Source: Longilinea sp035560795
GTDB lineage: Bacteria > Chloroflexota > Anaerolineae > Anaerolineales > Anaerolineaceae
NCBI GenBank assembly: GCA_035560795.1
Contig: DATMYV010000005.1
Span: 1-64,000, forward strand
Direction of reading: 5' to 3'
Length of the DNA: 64,000 bases
Shown piece by piece: positions 1 to 9,222 of this stretch. Made by a program: the position numbers and the translations under genes. The notes under the pieces are model-generated. The model saw only the letters and a program-made list of their open reading frames with translations, had not been told where the DNA came from and did not search any database. How positions within the stretch are numbered: the first letter of the stretch is position 1; each line of letters begins with the position of its first letter.

Positions 1-10
1 GGATGGTATT

Positions 11-271
11 GTGAAAATTCTCATACAGGTAATTCAATTTATCTTTTGGGCTCTATCGATCCTTGTACTGGCAGAGGTGATCCTGTCTTATTTTTTATCT
101 CCGTACCATCCCATCCGGACGTTTATCGGGAAGGTAATCGGTCCATTACTCAATCCCATTCGCCGTATTGTTCCGCCGATCATGAGCCTGGATTTTAGCC
201 CTTTGATATTATTATTGTTGTTACAGGCTATTGAATCAATCCTTGTCAGTCTTTTGAGGAGAATCGGGTAA
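11..271 (+). CDS. YggT family membrane protein
   Basis: An 86-residue protein of two hydrophobic helices (about residues 5-28 and 62-80) separated by a loop containing the family-typical pattern NPIRRIVPP. YggT proteins are small integral membrane proteins linked in other bacteria to osmotic stress and envelope or division functions; the exact role is unsettled. The GTG at 11 is the likely start, because the nearby ATG at position 3 runs into a stop after three codons. The DUF167/YggU gene begins 5 bp downstream; adjacency of yggT and yggU is common in bacteria, which supports both calls. Upstream context is outside the window. Confidence 0.85.
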   Translation: MKILIQVIQFIFWALSILVLAEVILSYFLSPYHPIRTFIGKVIGPLLNPIRRIVPPIMSLDFSPLILLLLLQAIESILVSLLRRIG

Positions 272-276
272 AATCC

Positions 277-588
277 ATGCCACAAAACCGGCATTTTCAT
301 CTGCATAATGGGCAAATGGGGGCTGCCATTACTGTACGAGTAACTGCACGTTCCAGTAAAAATGAAATTCAAGGGATTTTAGATGACGGTACGATAAAGG
401 TCCGAATCACCTCTGCGCCAGTCGACGGACATGCAAATGAGACTTTGATCCGGTTCCTGGCAGATTTGCTGGATGTCAACACCGGTCAAATCGAAATTAT
501 CGCCGGGAAGAGTGGCCGAGATAAGTTGATCTCCATCATCGGCCTCGACGCAGATACGGTTCACCAACGAATCATGGAAAAATTGTGA
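277..588 (+). CDS. DUF167 (YggU) family protein
   Basis: A 103-residue soluble protein matching the DUF167/YggU family: a V-R-V-T-A-R-S-S-K-N-E strand near residues 20-30, then K-V-R-I-T-S-A-P-V-D-G-H-A-N (about 47-60), and a later I-I-A-G-K-S-G-R-D-K segment. The P-V-D-G-x-A-N and G-x-x-S-R-x-K-like motifs are the family signature. Biochemical function is not established. It follows yggT by 5 bp and is probably co-transcribed. ATG 277 is used; an internal ATG at codon 14 would also retain the whole conserved domain. Confidence 0.85.
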   Translation: MPQNRHFHLHNGQMGAAITVRVTARSSKNEIQGILDDGTIKVRITSAPVDGHANETLIRFLADLLDVNTGQIEIIAGKSGRDKLISIIGLDADTVHQRIMEKL

Positions 589-651
589 TCATCTGCAAAG
601 CAGCCGGATAAAGGTGGCGCCAGCTAATTTAATCCCGTAAATTGGATCCCG

Positions 652-3147
652 TTAAGCTAATCCCGCAACTGAAAAGCGCCACAAGCTCTGAAGCGCTTTT
701 TCCGAGAGATCTTCGTCCCGGTTGGTAATCAATTTTTCAACCATCGTTTGCGCCTCAGCTCCATCGCATAAGTCGAGGTACTGGAGCGCCATGATGCAAT
801 CTTCTTCCGTTCCAGATTCCAAAGCTAATGAAAGTAATTTTATTGGAGGCTCATCTGGAGACACTCCCAGTCCATGTTTTCCGGCAAATGTGATCAGCCA
901 GGATGATTTCCAGAATGGCGCCAAAGGGGTTGGTATGTTGGGATCTGGCTGCTGAAGCTGTTCAAGCGCCTGAGCCGCGGCATTACGCACTACCCATTGT
1001 GCATCCTCTACCGCCATCTTTGATAGCATTTCGAATGACCAGGGGGTTCGTAATATGGCCAAACCAAAAACAACAGCGCGCCGGATGAGCAAATCATCCA
1101 TTGCAGCAGCATCCTTGAGCAATTCAATGCCTGCTTGTCCAGGTTGAAGGGCTAAACCTTCGGCTACTGCATGTCTTAATGTCTCTACTCCATGGCTCAA
1201 CGCCAAAGCCACTTCATGGAGTGCTGCATCCCCCGGAATTGAAATTAATGCCAGTCCGGCAGTTGAATGCGTGCGAAAATCCGCGTCCGAAAGCAGATTC
1301 GTGAGATCGCCAACGCTTTTTGTATCCTTTAGCAAACCGCAACCCAATGCTGCCAATCGGCGAAGCATATTTGAAGGCGCGTTTAGCCATTGGCGTAAAA
1401 GAACAACAATACTTGGATCATTGGAGATTACGCATGCCGTAAGCAGGCGGGCTCGCGTTCCAAATAGTAATTTCTCATCTTGAATTTCGCCCATTATCCG
1501 GCGCATGATTTGGGTGCGAAGTTTAGAATTTGGTGGCGTTACCGCAAGAATGCGCCCTACCAGGAGGAGTTGTTTTTGCAGCGGATCTGCATCCAGCGCA
1601 AGTAGATCGTTAATTGAAACGAGGTCTTCATTGATGAAAGCTAAATATTTTTCAGTCAACGCGCTGAAGGCCCATTGCCAATTCACCTTGACATCTTCGT
1701 TCTGATTGTTAATGGCAGCCAGATAAGCAGCATGGGGCAAGTGGCAAAATGCGATTTGATCCTCGCCATATTCTGCCAGAAGTCCCAGCTCAATGGCTTT
1801 ACCGATCATCTTTTCACCAGCCGTTTTTGCGACACTTTCGCTCGTATTATCAGGCCGGCCAGAATTTGCATTCCTATTACCATTTATTTGTGTGCTTGTG
1901 GGCGTGCCTACCTCACGGCTGATCTCGTTTGAAAAGCCGTTCAGAATGCTCGCAGCTTGCTCAAAGGATATATTTGAGCGGTTGGATGAAAGCATTGTTG
2001 CGGCTAATTTCCCGAAATATGCCGCAAAATTCCTTCCCTTGAAAATCCGTTTTAGATGGGCTTCATATCCATGCTGAGGGTAATTGCCGGACAAATCACC
2101 AGAAAATGATCCCCAGACAAGTTCCGTCCAATCAAACGGCGAATAAAACAATCCAGTGGTACTAATCCAATTCTCCAATGCTAACGAATCCGGTTGTGGC
2201 ACATTGATATACTTGGAAACCTGCGGAAGGATCCATTCCTTCCACGCTTGCCCCCACTTTTCAATAAATTGACGCAACTGGGTTTGATTCCAGGGCGCAA
2301 CCGCAACCGGGGTAAACCCGATCCCGATCAGACCATTCAGGAAAAGATCGCTGCAAGCTGCAATAATTTGCAGGTTGGAATGCTGTGATTTCAATTTGGA
2401 TAAATATTTCGTGTAAATCTGGAGGTTAGCCGGAGGTAGTTGATCCAGTCCATCCAGGAGAAGAATTGCGCGGCCTTCCCGCAAAGCCAGGCGAACGGTT
2501 GTGCGAGCCTGTTTTTGGAGAGTAACTGCAACATTCCCGGTAAACCCATCCACCAGCGCATCGGAGGCATCATCATTGTTCAATAGGAGGGGTTTTAAAT
2601 CCAGAACATGCAAGAAAATTGGGTGACTTTCAAGAAGGCGGTGGTCGTTTATCCGTTTTTGAACAATGCTTGTTGCAAAATCGCAGAGGGTGGTCGTTTT
2701 GCCAATGCCGGGTCCTCCAATTAAGGCGATATCCGCTTTTCCCGAGGCGATATCACTTAATGGCCGTGTGAGAAAACCAAATTCCGATGCTACTTCTGGC
2801 CAATCGGGCATATAAGGGATCACTTGTTCCAATTCAGATTCTTCAATCCGATTTCCAGATGAATCCAGAGCAGCAGGCGGCGCAACAACTAACGGCGGGA
2901 TGAGGATTTCATCCAATGAAAATAAAGCGGCAGCCAGGTGTTGTCTTTGTACCCGCCTGTAGACACTTTGATTTAAGTAAACTTCGCTATCCGATAGATT
3001 CTTCTTGCGAACCGATGTAATTTGCCTGCGCAAAGCTGCCTGTATTTGAGGCCAATTTGCACGACCCTGCCAAATCAATAACCACAGGATAGAAGCTGCA
3101 GCAAAACCGGCTATAAAGGAAAGAAAATCAAATTTCGGTAACGCCAT
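652..3147 (-). CDS. Membrane-anchored NACHT-like NTPase with HEAT-type repeats
   Basis: An 831-residue protein. A single N-terminal membrane helix lies at about residues 8-26 and is followed by basic residues, so the bulk is probably cytoplasmic. A P-loop NTPase core has Walker A GGPGIGKTT (about 144-152) and a Walker B strand ILLLDGLDQLP (about 228-238), the arrangement of NACHT/STAND ATPases. The C-terminal third (about 570-830) is made of Leu/Ala-rich helical pairs resembling HEAT repeats. STAND proteins usually act as ligand-sensing switches in signalling, death or defence; which applies here is not visible. No effector domain (nuclease, TIR, protease) can be seen. It starts 3 bp after the stop of the zinc-ribbon gene, so the two form an operon. 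Confidence 0.7.
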   Translation of the reverse strand: MALPKFDFLSFIAGFAAASILWLLIWQGRANWPQIQAALRRQITSVRKKNLSDSEVYLNQSVYRRVQRQHLAAALFSLDEILIPPLVVAPPAALDSSGNRIEESELEQVIPYMPDWPEVASEFGFLTRPLSDIASGKADIALIGGPGIGKTTTLCDFATSIVQKRINDHRLLESHPIFLHVLDLKPLLLNNDDASDALVDGFTGNVAVTLQKQARTTVRLALREGRAILLLDGLDQLPPANLQIYTKYLSKLKSQHSNLQIIAACSDLFLNGLIGIGFTPVAVAPWNQTQLRQFIEKWGQAWKEWILPQVSKYINVPQPDSLALENWISTTGLFYSPFDWTELVWGSFSGDLSGNYPQHGYEAHLKRIFKGRNFAAYFGKLAATMLSSNRSNISFEQAASILNGFSNEISREVGTPTSTQINGNRNANSGRPDNTSESVAKTAGEKMIGKAIELGLLAEYGEDQIAFCHLPHAAYLAAINNQNEDVKVNWQWAFSALTEKYLAFINEDLVSINDLLALDADPLQKQLLLVGRILAVTPPNSKLRTQIMRRIMGEIQDEKLLFGTRARLLTACVISNDPSIVVLLRQWLNAPSNMLRRLAALGCGLLKDTKSVGDLTNLLSDADFRTHSTAGLALISIPGDAALHEVALALSHGVETLRHAVAEGLALQPGQAGIELLKDAAAMDDLLIRRAVVFGLAILRTPWSFEMLSKMAVEDAQWVVRNAAAQALEQLQQPDPNIPTPLAPFWKSSWLITFAGKHGLGVSPDEPPIKLLSLALESGTEEDCIMALQYLDLCDGAEAQTMVEKLITNRDEDLSEKALQSLWRFSVAGLA

Positions 3148-3150
3148 GAC

Positions 3151-3852
3151 CTAACCGGAATAGAGGATTCTGCCACACATTGGACAAATTACCAGTTGAG
3201 TTGAAGAACGTGCAGCCTGGATTTCTGCCGCCGTCAGGGTGGAACCGCAAGCTGTACAGCATCCATCCTCAACCGGGACCACAGCAAGACCTCGTTTCGC
3301 CACCCTTAATTGCGTGTAGGTATCGAGGAGTGTGGGATTTATTTGGCTGACCAACGCCTTTCTTTCGACATTGAGTCGTTCTAAAAGATTTTCCAGGGTG
3401 GCCATCTCGCCTAGTAAACTTGCCGATTGACCAGCCTGTTGGGCTTTAACTTGGTTTAATTTGGCTTCATCTTCGCGAAATGTCTGTTCGGCTTCTTCGA
3501 CAGCGACCATCCATTCCAACTGAGAGTCCTCAAGTTGAGCGATGACCCTTTTGATCGATGAAATCTCTGATTGAAGATCCTGTAATTCTTTCGGATTTTT
3601 CACACCGCCGCCATAAAGGGCAGCTTCAGACTGTTCCGTTTTAATTCGTTTGTTATGAACTGATATTTCGATCTCGCGCAATTTCGCCCTAGTGTTCTTC
3701 AACTTTTCCGTGGTTGAGTCAAGTTGGGCCTGGGCTTGCACAAGTGATTCATTCTGTGCAAGTAATCGATTTATTTCTGCAATTCGAGTCGATGCGTTTG
3801 ATACCTGGGTATCCAGTTTTTGCAGTTGGAATAGATGAAAACTTAGGCTCAT
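3151..3852 (-). CDS. Coiled-coil protein with C4-type zinc ribbon
   Basis: A 233-residue protein: a long heptad-like region (about 10-185, rich in Gln, Glu, Lys, Leu and Ala) followed by a C-terminal zinc ribbon with CTAC and CPMC pairs (C-x2-C about 25 residues from C-x2-C). This is the layout of the bacterial C4-type zinc-ribbon family (zf-RING_7, CT398-like), whose members are linked to flagellar export, RNA metabolism or transcription without a firm general role. I chose the ATG at 3852. The frame stays open a further 51 codons upstream, but that stretch overlaps the promoter region and has no coiled-coil character. The -10 box is only 6 bp from this ATG, suggesting a leaderless mRNA. It is the first gene of an operon with the NACHT-like gene. 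Confidence 0.75.
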   Translation of the reverse strand: MSLSFHLFQLQKLDTQVSNASTRIAEINRLLAQNESLVQAQAQLDSTTEKLKNTRAKLREIEISVHNKRIKTEQSEAALYGGGVKNPKELQDLQSEISSIKRVIAQLEDSQLEWMVAVEEAEQTFREDEAKLNQVKAQQAGQSASLLGEMATLENLLERLNVERKALVSQINPTLLDTYTQLRVAKRGLAVVPVEDGCCTACGSTLTAAEIQAARSSTQLVICPMCGRILYSG

Positions 3853-3858
3853 AAAGGG

Positions 3859-3887
3859 ATTATAGAAGGCGAAACCAGGCTTGGCAA
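3859..3887 (-). promoter_or_regulatory. Promoter for the zinc-ribbon/NACHT operon
   Basis: On the minus strand TTGCCA (3882-3887) and TATAAT (3859-3864) are separated by exactly 17 bp. The -10 box ends 6 bp before the ATG at 3852, so transcription would start at or next to the initiation codon and give a leaderless transcript. Confidence 0.6.
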
Positions 3888-3928
3888 GCTTATCTGGCAA
3901 ACAGATTTGAAATGTGAACTGAACTTGA

Positions 3929-3957
3929 TTGTTTGTAAAAATTTCCTCAAGTATACT
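3929..3957 (+). promoter_or_regulatory. Possible promoter for the membrane-protein operon
   Basis: TTGTTT (3929-3934) and TATACT (3952-3957) are 17 bp apart on the plus strand. The following ATG at 3972 is only 14 bp from the -10 box, which would leave a very short leader that cuts into the purine-rich ribosome site (3960-3967), so this is a moderate candidate. Confidence 0.35.
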
Positions 3958-3971
3958 TGGAAAGAGGGAAT

Positions 3972-5492
3972 ATGCGAAAAAGGTACCTTTTCCTAAGCGC
4001 TGCAATTCTCCTGATCATTAGCCTCCCATACATTTTGGCCCGAATTTATGCGGCACCGGGTACGATTTTCGGCGGTTTTTTACTGAATCCGTTGGATGGA
4101 TACAGTTACCTGGCTAAAATGCGTGAAGGGTGGGAAGGTGCCTGGAAATTTACCTTATCTTATTCTGTTGAAACGAACCAGGGAGCATATATTTTCCTTT
4201 TTTATATTTTTCTCGGGCATGTTGCCCGCTGGTTTGGGTTGTCAATCATTTTCGTTTTTCACCTTGCTCGAATGATTTCTGCTATAGCGCTCTTATCTGC
4301 CTTGCATCGTTTTTTCATTATGGTTTTTGCAGATCGCCCTAAAGTGGCATTTTGGGCCTTCACATTTTCAGCGGTTGGGTCAGGACTGGGATGGTTGGCT
4401 GCGGTTTTTGGCGGATTTACAGCGGATTTTTGGGTGACCGAAGCATACCCATTTTTATCCATGTATTCCAGTCCTCACTTTAGCCTGGGATTGGCAATTT
4501 TTCTCTGGTACCTGGTTCAGGTTTTTTCGCCATTTCAAAAAAGGGTCATACCGATCTTGATGGCTGCTGGTGTGCTGTTGGGTATTATTTTCCCCTTTGC
4601 AATTGTTGTCGCCGTTGTATTAACTTGCGGCGCGGTTACATACGATGTTTTTACAAAAGAAAAAATCGGATGGCAAACGCCATTAATATTTCTATCTCTT
4701 GGTGGCTTGACAATCCTCTATCAGTTCATCGTTATTCGGACTGACCCCATTTTGGCGGCATGGGATAAGCAAAACCATACTCCCTCCCCTGAACTTTGGG
4801 ACCTTCTGATTTCACTATCACCCTTAATTCTTTTCGCAGTTTTAAATGCATATTGGGCTTTTCGATCACGCAATCGAAAGGAAGTATTCTTAGCGATTTG
4901 GTTGTTCCTTGGATTCCTGCTAATTTATGTACCCTTTAGCCTCCAACGCCGTTTCTTACTTGGGTACATGATTCCAGTAGCGGGTTTAGCAGCTTCGGGA
5001 ATTGCGAAAATTGCTGATAAGAAAACAAAACTCGCTTGCCTGGTTGCATTATGCGTAACACTGCCAACGTTATGGATCATATTGTTTGGAGGATTTACTT
5101 CTGTTAGGAATCCAGAATCGCCCCTTGTCCTCAATAAGATAGAAATGATGGGGATTTCTTACTTAGCTCAGAATTCCCAACCGGAGGAAATTGTTTTGGC
5201 TTCTCCGCGAACTGGAGCGATTATTCCGGCTTACACAGGGTTAAGGGTGGTTTATGGTCACCCGTTTGAAACCGTTAATGCCTTGACCGAAAAAGGTCTG
5301 GTGGAGAGGTTTTTCAGCAGTTCGATGGATGCAGAGTCTCTGAGTTGGGCAAAGGAAATAGGTGTGGATTGGATTCTCTGGGGACCGGATGAGGACCAAG
5401 TTGGAATTCTTCCTGCCTTGTTACCCAAGGATGTTCAGTTGAAATTTGAAAGTGATCATCTAAAAGTTTTTAGACTTCAGGATGTCCCATGA
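3972..5492 (+). CDS. Polytopic GT-C-like membrane protein, copy A1
   Basis: A 506-residue protein with about 10-12 hydrophobic helices. The first extracytoplasmic loop carries DGYSYLAKM (about residues 41-49), shared almost exactly with the paralogue at 7608-9218 (DGNSYIAKM). An acidic residue in that loop is typical of GT-C glycosyltransferases, which use polyprenyl-phosphate sugars. The soluble C-terminal part has a GPDE motif, also shared with the paralogue. A lipid-linked glycosyl transfer role at the outer membrane face is inference. ATG 3972 was chosen over an upstream TTG (3957) because AAGAGGG lies just before it. It overlaps the next gene by 4 bp (ATGA). Confidence 0.6.
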   Translation: MRKRYLFLSAAILLIISLPYILARIYAAPGTIFGGFLLNPLDGYSYLAKMREGWEGAWKFTLSYSVETNQGAYIFLFYIFLGHVARWFGLSIIFVFHLARMISAIALLSALHRFFIMVFADRPKVAFWAFTFSAVGSGLGWLAAVFGGFTADFWVTEAYPFLSMYSSPHFSLGLAIFLWYLVQVFSPFQKRVIPILMAAGVLLGIIFPFAIVVAVVLTCGAVTYDVFTKEKIGWQTPLIFLSLGGLTILYQFIVIRTDPILAAWDKQNHTPSPELWDLLISLSPLILFAVLNAYWAFRSRNRKEVFLAIWLFLGFLLIYVPFSLQRRFLLGYMIPVAGLAASGIAKIADKKTKLACLVALCVTLPTLWIILFGGFTSVRNPESPLVLNKIEMMGISYLAQNSQPEEIVLASPRTGAIIPAYTGLRVVYGHPFETVNALTEKGLVERFFSSSMDAESLSWAKEIGVDWILWGPDEDQVGILPALLPKDVQLKFESDHLKVFRLQDVP

Positions 5493-7615
5493 AACGAGCG
5501 TGGACATACCTGTTTCTTCTCATTCTTCCATTTATTTTTTTGGTTTACCTGCAGGGCAACTTCGCATTTCCTGTCCGTGGTGATTATTCCGACCTGGTCA
5601 TCAGCCATTTGCCGAACGCCGAATTCTTGCGGCAAAGCTTGATGAAAGGCGAGATTCCACTCTGGTCACCGCGGATCTTTGCGGGGTACCCCTTTGCTGC
5701 CGATCCGTTGTCAGGCCTGCATTATCCGTTCGGTTGGTTGGCACTGTTATTCCCGTTGCCATTTGGCTTCAACCTTGTTACGGCCATCCACCTTGCTTTT
5801 GGCGGCCTGGGCATGTTCTTTTTTCTTAAAGGGGAGGGAATAAGCCAATGGCCGGCTCTTGCAGCAAGTCTGGTCTTTCAGGCGATGCCAAAACTAATGG
5901 CGCACTTCGCTGCCGGACACTTGACCCTGGTTTTTGCGGTGTGTTTAACGCCTTGGGCTCTTTGGGCTGAGCAGAAAAGACATGAAAGCACTCTCTTGAA
6001 TGGCTGGCGGGTTGCTCCTGGCATTGTCCTGGCATTAATTACTTTGGCGGACCCGCGCTGGACTCCTTATGCTGCGATCTTGTGGCTGGGATATTCAATT
6101 CGATCATTTATTATCCGCAGAAAATCGACACCCGGAGAAAAATTCCTGTCTCTGGCCGGAGGAGTCCTTAGCCAGGGAATTGTGGTGTTGGTGCTATCGG
6201 CGCTGTTGTGGTTGCCCTTGCTGGAATATGTTCCACTGACCACGCGTTCAATAATGAATACCGGTGAAAAGGCTGCTCTTTCCTTGCCACCAGCCAACCT
6301 CTTGGGATTGTTCATTCCATCCTTGGGCGGATACGCTGAATGGGTGTTATACCCGGGGGCTATTGCCTGGTTATTGTTCGTTTTCATATTAGCCGTGCCG
6401 GGTGTGCGCCGCCAGGCATGGTTTTGGTTGGCGCTGTTGGGGTTAAGCCTTTTGGCAGCTTTTGGAGATTCCGTTCCGGGGTATCAACTGTTGACGCGAT
6501 TGCCTGGTTTTTCGTTGCTGCGAGTACCCTCGCGATCGTTGTTTCTGTGCGGTTTTTCTTTCTCAGTATTATCCGCTTATGCTTTGGAATATTTAGTCCA
6601 AAATCGCGTCGAACAAAAACCCGAACCTGTCTTCTTTATGGTGCCCTTCGTGGCGTTCCCGTTGTTTATAGCTGCGGGGATGGGATTCTACCTGGGTGGA
6701 TATTATTTGCCCTTTCTTTGGGCTGGAATAGCTTCGCTAATCGGGTTATTTATTATTCTGGCTTTTGAAAAGCGTTGGCTGCCGGGGGAAAAATTATTGA
6801 TGGTCCTTATTCCGATTTATTTTATCGAACTGGCGGCTGTCGACGTGCAGTTCATGGTTTTGAAAAACCCGAAAGATGTCCTCCATAACGATATTGAATT
6901 GGTCCGCGCAATTTCAACAAGTAAAAATGAGCCATACCGGATTTATTCGCCATCCTTTAGTCTCCCGCAATATATCAGCGGTGATAATGGTCTGGATATT
7001 CTTGACGGCATTGATCCCCTTCAGATCACCGCGTTTGATGACCTGTTCGAAAAAGCAAGCGGGATACCAATCAATGGCTACACTGTTACCCTGCCGCCAT
7101 TTCCATCTGGCGAACCCGCAAGCGATAACCAGGGTTACGTGCCAGATTCGAAATTACTCGGGGTCATGAATGTAAAATATGTCGTGTCAGCCTTTCCCGT
7201 AGATGCGGCTGGTTTACAGTGGATCCAAAAAGTGAATGGTGACGAAATATATTTGAATTTGAATTACCGTAATCGTGCACTGGTCGAGCATGAAGATGGC
7301 ACAATTTTAAATGCTGAAATCGCCAGCTATCAGGCAAACACAGTTGTAATCAACGCTACAGGCCCTGGAAGGCTTGTTTTGGCTGATGTATTGTATCCTG
7401 GCTGGAATGCCAGCGTCGATGGCATGGAAACGCCTATAGAGCCCTATTCAGGCATCTTGCGCAGTGTTGTGATTGGATCAGGAAATCATCAAGTCGTTTT
7501 TTATTTTCAACCATTTTCCGTTTACTTTGGGTGGGCAATCGCCATGCTCGGCTGGATCATGCTTATTGCCATCTCTGTAAAGAATAAAAAGAATAAGGGA
7601 AGCAGAAATGAGTAA
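5489..7615 (+). CDS. YfhO-like membrane protein, copy B1
   Basis: A 708-residue protein with about 12 membrane helices and a C-terminal soluble beta-rich domain. The N-terminal loop reads GDYSDL...GEIPLWSPRIFAGYP, the hallmark of the YfhO family (large bacterial membrane proteins related to GT-C enzymes). The C-terminal part contains YPGWNASVDG and a run ending in HQVVFYFQP, both typical of YfhO and repeated in the paralogue at 9223-11556. YfhO in Firmicutes is linked to glycosylation of lipoteichoic acid; the substrate here is unknown. It is translationally coupled to A1 (4 bp overlap) and overlaps A2 by 8 bp. Confidence 0.7.
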   Translation: MKRAWTYLFLLILPFIFLVYLQGNFAFPVRGDYSDLVISHLPNAEFLRQSLMKGEIPLWSPRIFAGYPFAADPLSGLHYPFGWLALLFPLPFGFNLVTAIHLAFGGLGMFFFLKGEGISQWPALAASLVFQAMPKLMAHFAAGHLTLVFAVCLTPWALWAEQKRHESTLLNGWRVAPGIVLALITLADPRWTPYAAILWLGYSIRSFIIRRKSTPGEKFLSLAGGVLSQGIVVLVLSALLWLPLLEYVPLTTRSIMNTGEKAALSLPPANLLGLFIPSLGGYAEWVLYPGAIAWLLFVFILAVPGVRRQAWFWLALLGLSLLAAFGDSVPGYQLLTRLPGFSLLRVPSRSLFLCGFSFSVLSAYALEYLVQNRVEQKPEPVFFMVPFVAFPLFIAAGMGFYLGGYYLPFLWAGIASLIGLFIILAFEKRWLPGEKLLMVLIPIYFIELAAVDVQFMVLKNPKDVLHNDIELVRAISTSKNEPYRIYSPSFSLPQYISGDNGLDILDGIDPLQITAFDDLFEKASGIPINGYTVTLPPFPSGEPASDNQGYVPDSKLLGVMNVKYVVSAFPVDAAGLQWIQKVNGDEIYLNLNYRNRALVEHEDGTILNAEIASYQANTVVINATGPGRLVLADVLYPGWNASVDGMETPIEPYSGILRSVVIGSGNHQVVFYFQPFSVYFGWAIAMLGWIMLIAISVKNKKNKGSRNE

Positions 7616-9218
7616 GGGCCAGAAGCGCTGGTTGTGGTCTTTCACGGTTTTTACCATCCTCCTCACGGCCATACCCTATTTAATTGGGTTTGCGAATGAG
7701 GGGGTTGATTGGGTTTTTACCGGGTTTGTTTTTGGGGTGGAAGATGGAAATTCCTATATTGCGAAAATGCTTTTAGGTACAACAGGTGATTGGCTTTTCC
7801 GAACGCCTTATACCACCCTCCCACAAAACGGTTTTTTGGCTTTCCTTCCTTATATTTTGTTAGGAAAACTGGCTGGCGGCAAAGAAATCCATTTGCAATT
7901 GGTTATGTTGTTCCAACTCTTTCGGGCGGCTGGGATAATTTGTTTTGTATTTGCCTCCTATGGTTTTACCAAAGTCTTTATTTTGGATGAACGGAGGCAA
8001 CGGTGGGCGGTAGTCCTGGCAACTTTTGGCGGCGGGTTGGGATGGCTGGTGATATTTGGCCTCAAAACTGGCGGTTTTGAACAATTGCCTTTGGAATTCT
8101 ATTCACCCGAATCCTTTGGTTTTCTGGGTGTGTTTGGATTGCCACACCTGGCAATCGCCCGGGCGTTGCTTTTATGGGGACTGGCAGGTTTTCTTACCAA
8201 ACCACCAGGCAATCCATTCCTTTATGGAATGAAAATTGGTGTTTTTTGGTTGCTGCTTGGATTTATGCAACCTTTGACAATTGTCACTGGGTGGGCTGTG
8301 GTCGGGTCAGTAATTATTCTCAGTTGGATATTCATCCTAATTTGGAAACCGGACTTGAGGACCAAGCAGGAAGATTTGAGGTCATGGCAGAACCATCTCA
8401 AGACTGCATTTGGGATGATATTAGTTTCATCGCCAATGGTTATTTATAACTTTTTTTCTTTTACATTTGTGCCGGTTTTACGCGGTTGGTCACAACAGAA
8501 CATTATTCTCTCGCCTCCACCTGGCGATTATTTGTTGGCGTACGGGGTCATGATTCCTTTTGCATTGGTTGGGATTGTTCGGGCGGTAAGAACAAAGGAT
8601 TGGATTTGGGCCATACCGATTGCGTGGGTGGTCATCTTCCCAATCCTGGCTTATTTGCCATATACATTACAACGCCGCTTACCAGAAGGAGTCTGGTTGG
8701 CCTGGATTGTCCTCGCCCTATTTGGCGTCGAAGGCTTTGCTCATCGTTGGAAGCTGTTGTCAGCCGCACTGATCGGCAGCGGGATTATTTCAACATTTGT
8801 CTTTTTTGCAGGGTCAATCTGGGCGGTCTCGACGCCAGCTGAACCATTATATAAGCCTATGGAAAAAATCAATGGCTATATTTATTTGGCAGATAACGTT
8901 TCGCCCGGTTCAAATATATTGAGTTCATATTCGGTTGGAAATTCATTGCCGGCGTGGGCACCAGTCCATGTCGTGATTGGACACGGTCCTGAAAGTGTTA
9001 ATTTGTCTGATCTTAAGCCGCAAGTAGAGGGTTTCTTTTCGACAAATGAATTAGATCGTGATCGAATTGCATTTATAAAGAATGAGCGAGTGGGTTACCT
9101 GTTTTATGGGCCCGATGAACACTTACTGGGAGAGTGGAATCCAGAAAATGCCGCCTTCTTAAAAGAGATATATTCACGAGACGGATATACAATTTACCAG
9201 GTAAAGCTGGCTGAGTAA
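7608..9218 (+). CDS. Polytopic GT-C-like membrane protein, copy A2
   Basis: A 536-residue polytopic protein, paralogue of the product at 3972-5492. Shared features are DGNSYIAKM in the first loop (about 45-53), a GGGLGW turn, a P-Y-x-L-Q-R-R motif before the last helices (here PYTLQRRLPEG, there PFSLQRRFLLG), a conserved H-V-V-I-G-H/V-V-Y-G-H segment, and GPDE near the C-terminus. Similar layout and alternation with the YfhO-like genes indicate duplication of a two-gene unit. It is probably a lipid-linked sugar transferase; no donor or acceptor can be assigned. It starts inside the end of the preceding gene (8 bp overlap). Confidence 0.6.
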   Translation: MSKGQKRWLWSFTVFTILLTAIPYLIGFANEGVDWVFTGFVFGVEDGNSYIAKMLLGTTGDWLFRTPYTTLPQNGFLAFLPYILLGKLAGGKEIHLQLVMLFQLFRAAGIICFVFASYGFTKVFILDERRQRWAVVLATFGGGLGWLVIFGLKTGGFEQLPLEFYSPESFGFLGVFGLPHLAIARALLLWGLAGFLTKPPGNPFLYGMKIGVFWLLLGFMQPLTIVTGWAVVGSVIILSWIFILIWKPDLRTKQEDLRSWQNHLKTAFGMILVSSPMVIYNFFSFTFVPVLRGWSQQNIILSPPPGDYLLAYGVMIPFALVGIVRAVRTKDWIWAIPIAWVVIFPILAYLPYTLQRRLPEGVWLAWIVLALFGVEGFAHRWKLLSAALIGSGIISTFVFFAGSIWAVSTPAEPLYKPMEKINGYIYLADNVSPGSNILSSYSVGNSLPAWAPVHVVIGHGPESVNLSDLKPQVEGFFSTNELDRDRIAFIKNERVGYLFYGPDEHLLGEWNPENAAFLKEIYSRDGYTIYQVKLAE

Positions 9219-9222
9219 GCTT

